Origin: Acinetobacter sp. HR7
GTDB lineage: Bacteria > Pseudomonadota > Gammaproteobacteria > Pseudomonadales > Moraxellaceae
Direction: 5' to 3'
Length of the DNA: 64,000 nucleotides
Assembly: GCF_000773685.1 (NCBI RefSeq)
Contig: NZ_JPQO01000206.1
Location: 1-64,000, forward strand
Shown here: one piece after another, positions 45,339 to 53,305 of the stretch
Position numbering within the stretch: the stretch's first letter is position 1
How the letters are laid out: the number at the start of each line of letters is the position of its first letter
Notes under the pieces: generated by a model
Seen by the model: the letters and a program-made list of their open reading frames with translations, nothing else
What the model was told of the DNA's origin: nothing
Databases searched by the model: none
Translations under genes and position numbers: made by a program

Positions 45339-45807
45339 GATGCAGTGACTTGATTGGGCTTAAACGGTGGTCATGCTGATGCTGTGAATAAGCGCCACTT
45401 TCCGGTTCAAAAGGATGCTGAACCGTAGTGACGTTCAAACCGAGTCCCTGCACCATTTCTGCCAGCACATGATCTGGCTCAAAATACAGCGCAGTTGGAG
45501 TCAGCATGAGTGGTACATGGCGATTGCCGAGGTGATACGCTGCTTTAAGCAAATCGAAATCGGTATCTGCAGTCACCCGCATCAGAATTTCTGGCTTGGC
45601 ATCGACACGTAATAATTCGCCACTTTCAGTGGCAATGACTGAACCGCTACGTAAAATGCCGGTACGAGGCAGGTCTGCACCAATATCAGTGCCATTTTTC
45701 AATGTCGCGCGAAAGCGGCTTTTTTGACGCGTATCAAAGCTGAGTTCAATGCTTTCAATATCAGCAGTCTCACTGACATTTTCCAGACGTTGGGTAAAAA
45801 TCTTCAT
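45325..45807 (-). CDS. ureE: Urease nickel chaperone UreE
   Basis: A 160-residue nickel carrier with [27 protein letters not shown] with the metal His, and a His-rich tail ([26 protein letters not shown]). I use the ATG at 45807 after AGGG, because MKIFTQRLE fits the family start; the frame is open ten codons more. It is the first gene of the urease run on the minus strand. Confidence 0.94.
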   Translation of the reverse strand: MKIFTQRLENVSETADIESIELSFDTRQKSRFRATLKNGTDIGADLPRTGILRSGSVIATESGELLRVDAKPEILMRVTADTDFDLLKAAYHLGNRHVPLMLTPTALYFEPDHVLAEMVQGLGLNVTTVQHPFEPESGAYSQHQHDHRLSPIKSLHHVAH

Positions 45808-46124
45808 CTTGGCCCTATATGCATCAATTTGATCCATCGCGTTCCAAAGCGGAACAAATGATCAAAAAACAGTAAATATTGCATCAAAATAAAGCATTTA
45901 TCGTGCCAACAAGACTGGTTCAATTTTCTTACATAAATAGCACGAATGACATTTCACCTATCTTTTACACAGGCTAAACTATGAACAATATCTGTCGATT
46001 GAATGATGTGCATTGGATCGCACAACTATCTGAATTGAATGATTTTTATTTAACTCGTTAATTGATCATGTTATTCAGATAGATGACTTAGGCATGGAGC
46101 CACCATACTTTTCACGGAGTGCAG

Positions 46125-47192
46125 ATGAAATATTTCGAATGTCCCAAATGTGAGCATCAGATTTTTTTCCTTTCAACTGAATGCCGTCACTGTAAATATC
46201 CGATTGGCTATATTGCCTCGGAAAAGGACATGTGCACCTTTGAAAAAGTCAGTGAAGATGAATGGGTGCCGTTTAAATCTGCCTATCGTGCCACGCACTA
46301 CAAGCCCTGCTATAACTACACCCATTACCAGGTCTGTAACTGGATGATCCCGAGTGATTCGGATGAAGATTACTGTGAATCCTGCCAGCTGACCCATATC
46401 ATTCCCAATCTGGATGATCCTGAAGTCATTACCTATTGGCGCCGGCTGGAGGTCGCTAAACGGCGTTTTCTGTATCTGATGCAGCGTATGAACATCATGC
46501 CGCGTCCGAAACGTCATGATGATGATCCTTTTGGTTTGCGTTTCCATTTTCTTATGCCCATGGATGGCAAACCGGTACTCACTGGGCATACTAATGGCCT
46601 GATTACCATGAATGCCAGTGAAGCCGATGTGGTATATCGGGAAACTACACGGATCAATATGGGCGAAAACTACCGCACTCTTTTGGGTCACTTTCGCCAC
46701 GAAAGTGGGCATTTTTATTTCAATGTGATGCAGCATCTGCATCCGGAACTCATTGATGAATTTAGACATTATTTCGGCGATGAGCGTCAGGACTATGCAG
46801 CGGCATTGCAACGCCATTATGAAGAAGGTGCCCCAGAAAACTGGCAGGAACGCTATATTAGTACTTATGCTACAGCGCATCCTTGGGAAGACTGGGCCGA
46901 AACCTGGGCGCATTATCTGCACATCATGGAAACGCTGGAAACAGCCTTCTTTGCCGGTTTACGCGTAGATGGCAATGGTAGAACCCTGGCTAGCATGTCC
47001 TTTAAAGAATGCCCAATCGGGGGGCAGGATTTTGAACACATTCTGGAAAACTGGGTCACCCTGACCTTTAACCTGAATGCGCTCAACCGTAGTATGGGAC
47101 TGGAAGATGCTTACCCATTCGAACTGACCGAAGTGGTCAAAGACAAGCTGCGTTTTATTCACCGGCATGTGCTGGAAAAAGCTTTTAAATAA
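46125..47192 (+). CDS. Putative zinc metallopeptidase with N-terminal zinc ribbon
   Basis: A 355-residue soluble protein. The N-terminus has a zinc ribbon (Cys6-x2-Cys9 and Cys20-x2-Cys23) and further Cys pairs up to about residue 88. The HExxH motif is HESGH at 192-196, with a downstream DWAETWAHYLH that may give the third ligand. It resembles the zinc-binding peptidase family PF15887. The target is unknown. I use the ATG at 46125 after GGAG rather than the GTG two codons earlier. It is divergent from ureE and stands alone. Confidence 0.78.
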   Translation: MKYFECPKCEHQIFFLSTECRHCKYPIGYIASEKDMCTFEKVSEDEWVPFKSAYRATHYKPCYNYTHYQVCNWMIPSDSDEDYCESCQLTHIIPNLDDPEVITYWRRLEVAKRRFLYLMQRMNIMPRPKRHDDDPFGLRFHFLMPMDGKPVLTGHTNGLITMNASEADVVYRETTRINMGENYRTLLGHFRHESGHFYFNVMQHLHPELIDEFRHYFGDERQDYAAALQRHYEEGAPENWQERYISTYATAHPWEDWAETWAHYLHIMETLETAFFAGLRVDGNGRTLASMSFKECPIGGQDFEHILENWVTLTFNLNALNRSMGLEDAYPFELTEVVKDKLRFIHRHVLEKAFK

Positions 47193-47390
47193 ATTGCTTT
47201 TTACGCTTGAACTGCGTAAGTTTAAGATTCAAGGCACTAATAAAATAGTGTCCTGTTTTCATTATTTATTGATTAACCGTATAATTTTTCTTCAATTTAC
47301 ATCCACATGCACGACCTTAGTTTGATAGTCATTGTCGATAAAAAAACTTAGGCTGTTCATGTTCTTTTTCGACACATAAGTAAAGATAAA

Positions 47391-48002
47391 ATGACCAGTG
47401 TAAGACAACAGAACTTCCTTCTGCGTAAGGAAAAAATCCTGAGCATGGCTGAGAGCCTGTTACTGGACAATAATGAAGACATTACGCTGAATGAACTTGC
47501 TGCTGAAATGGATATTGCCAAGGGGACCATTTACAAGCATTTTAAAAGCAAAAACCAGTTGTATCTGGAACTGATCATTTTAAATGAAAAACGTCTTTTA
47601 GAAATTTCCAAACGTTTTAATGCGGATTTTCGTACTTATGTATCGGAATTTATGCTCTATCACCTGCATAATTCCAACCGTACCATCCTGCTGCATATGA
47701 TTGAGGAACGTCTGACCAATACTGAAAAAGGTCTAAAGGAATTATTTCAGGAACTGTATCAGGTGCGTGAAGAACGTATTCTTAGTATCCGTGACATTAC
47801 CCGTGACTATCTGGATGCCAACCATAGCAGCATGTCAATCCGTGATTACCTGTCCTTTATCTGGACGGTAACTTATGGTGCGTCGCTGTTACTCAATTCC
47901 ACCAGCTATCAAAAAGCCATTGGCTCACGGGAACGTCTGATTGAACTGTATGTGAATCAGGCGCTGATAATTGCCCCTGCAACCACCAATAAAAAAGCCT
48001 AA
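47391..48002 (+). CDS. TetR-family transcriptional regulator
   Basis: A 203-residue regulator with an N-terminal HTH (ITLNELAAEMDIAKGTIYKHFKS cut as LAAEMDIAKGTIYKHF) and a diverse ligand domain. Neighbours are a peptidase upstream and a convergent copper gene, so the target is not visible. It ends in a bidirectional terminator. The ribosome site before the ATG is weak. Confidence 0.88.
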   Translation: MTSVRQQNFLLRKEKILSMAESLLLDNNEDITLNELAAEMDIAKGTIYKHFKSKNQLYLELIILNEKRLLEISKRFNADFRTYVSEFMLYHLHNSNRTILLHMIEERLTNTEKGLKELFQELYQVREERILSIRDITRDYLDANHSSMSIRDYLSFIWTVTYGASLLLNSTSYQKAIGSRERLIELYVNQALIIAPATTNKKA

Positions 48003-48022
48003 CGTTCTTGTTAGGCTTTTTA
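47991..48022. terminator. Bidirectional terminator between TetR gene and copZ-like gene
   Basis: AAAAAGCCTAAC pairs with GTTAGGCTTTTT. It overlaps the TetR stop and serves the convergent copper operon. Confidence 0.9.
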
Positions 48023-48033
48023 TTTCAAGCTGC

Positions 48034-48228
48034 TTAGAGTACTTCTGGTGGAAAGCCATCTTCAGTCAGTGCTGCAATAATTTCATCCTGATGTACACCG
48101 CTTTCGACTTCGACCAGTTTTTTCTCTACATCAATTTCAACATGTGCATGTTCATCAAGATCTTTAATGGTCGCAGTCACACTACGCGCACAACCACCAC
48201 AAGTCATATTTTCAATACGAAATTTCAT
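48034..48228 (-). CDS. copZ: CopZ-like copper chaperone
   Basis: A 64-residue heavy-metal-associated domain with the copper motif MTCGGCARSV and a C-terminal EDGFPPEVL. It would carry Cu(I) to the CopA ATPase. AGGAG precedes the ATG. It is the last gene of the copA, cueR, copZ run, 55 bases beyond the end of the cueR remnant. Confidence 0.88.
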   Translation of the reverse strand: MKFRIENMTCGGCARSVTATIKDLDEHAHVEIDVEKKLVEVESGVHQDEIIAALTEDGFPPEVL

Positions 48229-48283
48229 GTATTTACTCCTTAAAGTGAATTTAATTTTATCTTGAAGTCTGTACTTTTGCAGG

Positions 48284-48687
48284 TTATTGATTTGTATCTA
48301 AACCCTGTTCAATATCTTTTAAAATTTCACAATCCGAACGTTCATCACCAGCACAACGCGCGACGGACTGCTTCAGCATTTTCACCATCGCCTGCATATC
48401 ACAGATTTTTTGTCCAGCATATCAATATGCTTTTGTGCCAGAGCTTTCACCTCGCTGCTCTGCCGTACTTCATTCAACCACAGACCCAGTAATTCCTTCA
48501 TCTGTTCCGAAGAAAAAACTAGTTCACGTGCATGCTGAATAAAACTCAACGTCCGGATATCTGCATCAGTATAATGACGATAGCCGCTTTCACTGCGTTT
48601 TGGCGCAGGTAACAGCCCAATCTCCTCATAATAATGGATCATTTTGGCGGAAATCCCCGAACGTTTTGCTGCCTGACCAATATTCAT
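48284..48687 (-). pseudogene. cueR: Copper-responsive MerR regulator, frameshifted
   Basis: The first 94 residues are a normal CueR (MNIGQAAKRSGISAKMIHYY, RHYTDADIRTLSFIQHARE). At a run of six A on the minus strand (48406-48411) the frame ends after a few wrong residues at 48382. With seven A it would continue ICDMQAMVKML, then CAGDERSDC, to TNQ and stop at 48284, giving 134 residues. The copper-binding Cys112 and Cys120 lie after the shift. So the product lacks the sensing loop unless the base is a reading error or is bypassed. AGGAGG precedes the ATG, 13 bases after copA. Confidence 0.8.
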
Positions 48688-48700
48688 ACCGCCTCCTTGC

Positions 48701-51373
48701 CTAACCTGGCTGATAGAGTTTCAGGCGCAGCGCATTGCTGACCACAAACACGGAAGACAAGGCCATCGCACCTGCAGCAAACATTGGCGAGAGTAAAATG
48801 CCGAAGAATGGATACAGGATTCCAGCTGCAATCGGAATCAGGGCAATATTGTAAACAAAGGCCCAGAACAGATTCTGCCGAATGTTTTTGATGGTGGCCT
48901 GACTAATGCCAATCCCGGTTGCCACATGTTGCAGGTTGCCAGACATTAACACCACATCCGCCGCTTCAATCGCCACGTCCGTTCCGGTGCCAATTGCCAT
49001 CCCCACATCCGCCTGAGCGAGAGCTGGTGCATCATTAATACCATCACCCACAAAAGTCACGATGCCATGCTGTTTTTGCAGTTCTTTCACAGCATTAACT
49101 TTTTCATGTGGTAGAACTTCTGCAATGACATGGTCAATCTTAAGTTGCTGCGCCACTGCATTCGCCGTATGAGGATTGTCCCCGGTGATCATGGCTACTT
49201 TCAATCCCTGATGGTGCAGTTGTTCAATGGCCTTAAAGGTCGTATCTTTAATCGGATCCGCTACAGCAATAATCGCTGCCAGCTGACTATTCATTGCAGC
49301 ATAGAGTGGCGTTTTTCCTTCTTGCCCTAATCTAGCCGCAATTTCAGCAAAGCTTTCAGTGCTTAAACCGAGCTGCTGCATCAAACGTTCCGCACCAATC
49401 TGGATTTCTTGATCACCAATTTTAGCTTTAATGCCAGCACCGGTAATCGAATCAAATTCACTGACTTCGAGTAATTCAATTTGCAACTCTTTAGCAGCCT
49501 GCACAATCGCATAGGCAATCGGATGTTCAGATTTGGCTTCGACTGAAGCAATCAGTTGCAACACTTGCTGCTCATCAAACCCTTCTTGTACCTGAAAATC
49601 GGTAAGCACCGGCTTACCTTCCGTCAGGGTTCCTGTTTTATCGACAGCGACCACCTTGGTCTGCTGGAGTAGTTGCAATGCTTCCCCTTTACGGAACAGC
49701 ACACCCAGTTCAGCAGCCCGACCTGTTCCAACCATAATGGATGTCGGAGTTGCCAGACCCATCGCACATGGACAAGCAATAATCAGCACTGCGACGGCGC
49801 TGACCAGTGCATAAGTCAATTGTGGTTCAGGTCCAACTAGGAACCAGATGATAAAGGTCAGTAGTGCCAGTCCCATCACTGCAGGTACAAACCACAAAGT
49901 GACTTTGTCTACCGCTGCTTGAATCGGCAGTTTGGCCCCTTGTGCCTGCTCCACCATTTTAATGATCTGTGCCAGTACCGAATCTTCGCCCACAGCAGTG
50001 GCTCGAATTTGCAAAGTACCATTCTGATTAATGGTGCCACCTACCACTTTGTCTTCAATATTTTTCGCGACAGGTACCGGTTCACCGGTCACCATCGCTT
50101 CATCGACATAGCTATGGCCAGAAGTGACCATGCCATCCACTGCAACTTTTTCACCGGGACGGATTTCGATGGTCATGCCTTGCTGCACTTCAGAAATCGG
50201 CAGGTCTAGCCCTTGTCCATCTTTTAAAACACGTGCAGTTTTCGGCTGTAGTCCAATGAGATATTGAATCGCTTGTGAGGTTTTACCCTTGGCACGTGCT
50301 TCCAAATAACGTCCTAACAGAATTAGAGCAATAATCACTGCTGCCGCTTCAAAATAGACATGTACCGTGGCTTGTGGCAGCAAAGACGGGAAGAAAGTTG
50401 CAATTACAGAGAACAGATAAGCTGCCGCGGTTCCGACTGTGACCAGCGAATTCATATCTGGTGCCAGTCGCAGCAAGGCTGGAATCCCATGCTGGTAGAA
50501 ACGCCGTCCCGGAAATAGTAGCACCAAGGTGGTCAGTAAAAACTGGATATACCAGCTGTTCTGGGTACCGATATTATGTGCAATCCAATGATGGAAAGAT
50601 GGAATCAGATGCGATCCCATTTCCAGAATAAATACTGGCAGCGCTAATGCTAGAGCAATCCATAAATCCCGATACAGCGATGCGGTTTCTTCAGCTTTTT
50701 TCTGCTGGAAATTTTGCTGTTCGGCAAAATTCACCTTTGCCGTTTTCAGCTGTGCCTCATAGCCAGCTTTTTTAACCCCTTGAATCAGATCGGCAGTATT
50801 CAGGTTGGAACCATAAACTTGCGCAGTTTCAGTCGCCAGATTCACATTGGCAGCAGTCACACCTTCTACTTTGCTGAGTGCCTTTTCCACCCGAGCCACG
50901 CAAGAAGCACAAGCCATGCCGTCGATACTGAGTTCCAATTTATCCGCTTTGGCATCAAAACCAGCTTTTTGAATGGCTTTGACCAAGGTTTGTTGCTGTA
51001 AAGAACTGACCGCAGTCACATAAGCCTTTTCGATAGACAGATTGACATTCGCTTCCAGAACTTCCGGAATTTTCTTGAGGGCTTTTTCGATACGGGCTGC
51101 GCAGGAAGCACAAGTCATCCCTTCTATATCCAGCTCGAATTTCTGCTGTACCACACTAAAACCACTACGCTCTATTTTCTGGATAATCTCAACGTACGGA
51201 ATCACGCGTTCAGCACTGATCGAAGCCTTTTCCGTAGATAAATTGACATTAGCCGAAACCACGCCTTCAATTTTCTTTAAAGCTTTTTCGACCCGTGCCA
51301 CACAAGATGCACAGGTCATACCTTCAATCTGTACAGTGGTTTGATACAGCTGAATGTCTGACCGTTCCTGCAT
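48701..51373 (-). CDS. copA: Copper-exporting P-type ATPase with three metal-binding domains
   Basis: An 890-residue PIB-1 ATPase. Three N-terminal heavy-metal domains start near residues 12, 79 and 147 (GMTCASC, GMTCASC, GMACASC). Other marks are TGEP in the actuator domain, the membrane CPC motif (IIACPCAMGLA), the phosphorylated Asp in DKTGT and GDGINDAPALA. It pumps Cu(I) out of the cytoplasm. AGGAG precedes the ATG and a CueR-type promoter lies upstream at 51417-51447. Many proteobacterial CopA proteins have two such domains; this one has three. Confidence 0.95.
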   Translation of the reverse strand: MQERSDIQLYQTTVQIEGMTCASCVARVEKALKKIEGVVSANVNLSTEKASISAERVIPYVEIIQKIERSGFSVVQQKFELDIEGMTCASCAARIEKALKKIPEVLEANVNLSIEKAYVTAVSSLQQQTLVKAIQKAGFDAKADKLELSIDGMACASCVARVEKALSKVEGVTAANVNLATETAQVYGSNLNTADLIQGVKKAGYEAQLKTAKVNFAEQQNFQQKKAEETASLYRDLWIALALALPVFILEMGSHLIPSFHHWIAHNIGTQNSWYIQFLLTTLVLLFPGRRFYQHGIPALLRLAPDMNSLVTVGTAAAYLFSVIATFFPSLLPQATVHVYFEAAAVIIALILLGRYLEARAKGKTSQAIQYLIGLQPKTARVLKDGQGLDLPISEVQQGMTIEIRPGEKVAVDGMVTSGHSYVDEAMVTGEPVPVAKNIEDKVVGGTINQNGTLQIRATAVGEDSVLAQIIKMVEQAQGAKLPIQAAVDKVTLWFVPAVMGLALLTFIIWFLVGPEPQLTYALVSAVAVLIIACPCAMGLATPTSIMVGTGRAAELGVLFRKGEALQLLQQTKVVAVDKTGTLTEGKPVLTDFQVQEGFDEQQVLQLIASVEAKSEHPIAYAIVQAAKELQIELLEVSEFDSITGAGIKAKIGDQEIQIGAERLMQQLGLSTESFAEIAARLGQEGKTPLYAAMNSQLAAIIAVADPIKDTTFKAIEQLHHQGLKVAMITGDNPHTANAVAQQLKIDHVIAEVLPHEKVNAVKELQKQHGIVTFVGDGINDAPALAQADVGMAIGTGTDVAIEAADVVLMSGNLQHVATGIGISQATIKNIRQNLFWAFVYNIALIPIAAGILYPFFGILLSPMFAAGAMALSSVFVVSNALRLKLYQPG

Positions 51374-51416
51374 GGCACATCTCCTTCATTTTATTGATGC
51401 TTTGAATCTAGCTTAT

Positions 51417-51447
51417 AGCTTAAACCTTCCCATAGTTGTAAGGTCAA
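51417..51447 (-). promoter_or_regulatory. CueR-type promoter of copA
   Basis: On the minus strand TTGACC (-35) and TAAGCT (-10) are 19 bases apart, the long spacer of MerR promoters. The dyad ACCTTAC-N7-GGAAGGT (51424-51444) lies in the spacer. It matches the E. coli copA promoter from memory almost base for base around the dyad. Confidence 0.8.
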
Positions 51448-51460
51448 GTATTTAACAAAG

Positions 51461-51491
51461 AAAAAGCCCGAATCATCGATCCGGGCTTTTT
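51461..51491 (-). terminator. Terminator of cysK
   Basis: AAAAAGCCCGaAT pairs with ATcCGGGCTTTTT around the loop, flanked by A- and T-runs. It follows the cysK stop on the minus strand. Confidence 0.88.
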
Positions 51492-51518
51492 GCTGTGCTA
51501 CTGAATAATTGCTAGAAA

Positions 51519-52517
51519 TTATTCCGCAGAAATATCTTCAAACAGCACAGAAGACAGGTAGCGTTCGCCACCGTCTGGCAGGATTACCACGATGTTTTTA
51601 CCGGCATTTTCTGGGCGAGCTGCCAGTTTCGCTGCAGCTGCCATTGCCGCACCGCTTGAGATACCGACCAAGATACCTTCCTGAGCTGCAGTTTTACGTG
51701 CCCATTCAACCGCTTCACCACTTTCGATGGCGATCACTTCGTCAATCAGATCCAGATCCAGGTTACCCGGAATAAAGTTGGCACCAATGCCCTGGATTTT
51801 GTGTGGTCCAGGAGTCAATGTTTCACCGCGTTTCGCCTGACCAATAATTGGTGATTCTGCTGGCTCAACCGCGACTGAGTAGATTGGCTGATTACGTACT
51901 TTTTCGAAGTAACGTGAAATACCTGAAATGGTACCACCAGTACCTACACCCGCCACCAGAATGTCGACCTTACCGCCAGTTGCTTCCCAGATTTCTGGGC
52001 CTGTGGTTTCTTCGTGGATTTTCGGGTTGGCTGGGTTTTCAAACTGTTGTGGCAGGAAGTATTTTTCTGGCTCTTCAGTCACCAGACGTACCGCTTCATC
52101 TACCGCACCTTTCATGCCTTTTGCTGGTTCAGTCAGAATCAGGTTGGCGCCAAACGCTTTCACGACTTTACGGCGTTCAATACTCATGCTAGCTGGCATG
52201 GTCAGCGTTAATGGATAACCTTTTGCTGCAGCAACAAATGCCAGTGCAATACCGGTATTACCACTGGTTGGTTCAACAATATGCATGCCTGGTTTAAGCT
52301 TGCCTGATTTTTCTGCATCAGCCACCAGCGCTGCACCAATACGGCATTTTACTGAAAATGCCGGGTTACGGCTTTCAACTTTTGCGAGTACAGTCGCCCC
52401 GCCTTGAATTGCACGATTAATACGTACCAGCGGAGTGTTGCCAATCGCTTCTGCATTGTTACTGTAAACCGCTATCCCAAGATTGCTGGGAGTAGGAAAT
52501 GCTGAATCTGTACTCAT
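51519..52517 (-). CDS. cysK: Cysteine synthase A (O-acetylserine sulfhydrylase)
   Basis: A 332-residue PLP enzyme that makes cysteine from O-acetylserine and sulfide. The PLP Lys is in [11 protein letters not shown], the substrate loop is [12 protein letters not shown] and the phosphate cup [11 protein letters not shown] use the ATG at 52517, with GGGA 9 bases upstream; the frame is open 16 more codons without a ribosome site. It is divergent from the ArsR-type gene, so the two may share control. Confidence 0.94.
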   Translation of the reverse strand: MSTDSAFPTPSNLGIAVYSNNAEAIGNTPLVRINRAIQGGATVLAKVESRNPAFSVKCRIGAALVADAEKSGKLKPGMHIVEPTSGNTGIALAFVAAAKGYPLTLTMPASMSIERRKVVKAFGANLILTEPAKGMKGAVDEAVRLVTEEPEKYFLPQQFENPANPKIHEETTGPEIWEATGGKVDILVAGVGTGGTISGISRYFEKVRNQPIYSVAVEPAESPIIGQAKRGETLTPGPHKIQGIGANFIPGNLDLDLIDEVIAIESGEAVEWARKTAAQEGILVGISSGAAMAAAAKLAARPENAGKNIVVILPDGGERYLSSVLFEDISAE

Positions 52518-52738
52518 TCGTATGTCCCTGATGTTATATGTTTGAATTGCACTATCATCATACAAGCATTTTTAAATTTTGTAGATGACAATGGAATTTG
52601 CATTCTATTATGGCAAATCCACTATTGGATAAGTCGTTCATATGCAATAAAAATAACTGATTACTACAAAGAAAACATATAATTTTTCTTGATATTTAAA
52701 TTCATAAAAAACCATAGAAATAAGTTGTACTTAACGAT

Positions 52739-52763
52739 TTATAAGGCTTTCAGGGCTTTATAA
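52739..52763. promoter_or_regulatory. Inverted repeat upstream of the ArsR-type gene
   Basis: TTATAAGGC and GGCTTTATAA form an imperfect dyad around a 6-base centre, about 40 bases before the ArsR-type start. It is a candidate self-operator in the divergent cysK region. Confidence 0.45.
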
Positions 52764-52801
52764 TCACTCGCGCTGTACTTAAATCTCTATGGACATTCTG
52801 A

Positions 52802-53125
52802 ATGAATACCGATCTTGAAATCACCACCATGCGTGATTCAGCTGATCAGGTGGTAGGCATCCTCAAATCGCTTGCAAACACTGATCGTCTCATCATTTTA
52901 TGTCACCTTTCTCAAGCTGAGCTAAACGTTTCCCAGATTGAACATCTCACCAAGATCCAGCAACCGACGCTGTCCCAACAGCTGATGATGTTACGTAAAA
53001 GTGATGTGGTCAGTACCCGCCGCGATGGCAAGCAAATTTTTTATTCGATTAAAGACCAAAACCTGATCGTGATCTTAAAAACTTTATATCAGCTGTATTG
53101 CACTCCAAACGAATCCCTTGCATAG
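52802..53125 (+). CDS. ArsR-family regulator, likely persulfide sensor (BigR/SqrR/YgaV type)
   Basis: A 107-residue winged-helix repressor (LANTDRLIILCHLSQ, QQPTLSQQLMMLRKSDVV, RRDGKQIFYSI). It has only two Cys, at 34 and 100. The 66-residue spacing is the same as the sensing Cys pair I recall in SqrR and BigR, which form a polysulfide link on exposure to persulfide. It lacks the metal motif ELCVC of ArsR/SmtB metal sensors. It lies between cysK (divergent) and a SulP transporter, which fits a sulfur role. Confidence 0.82.
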   Translation: MNTDLEITTMRDSADQVVGILKSLANTDRLIILCHLSQAELNVSQIEHLTKIQQPTLSQQLMMLRKSDVVSTRRDGKQIFYSIKDQNLIVILKTLYQLYCTPNESLA

Positions 53126-53305
53126 AGATATAAATTCTCTCGGCTAAAGTTTTCTCAAAATTAGGTTAGTTCCCCATAACTTGCTTTAGCTGAGTATGAA
53201 ATCGCTTGTTTTTCTACCAATAAGCGTTGATGGGCTTCAGTCATTTTAAGATTTCTTAGCAGAAATTATGCATAATATATCTAAATTTATGATTTAGACT
53301 TTTTT

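Noticed and set aside
46173-46922. 249-codon minus-strand frame opposite the metallopeptidase gene
   Set aside because: Antisense of a gene with zinc ribbon and HExxH; no start signal or known motif.
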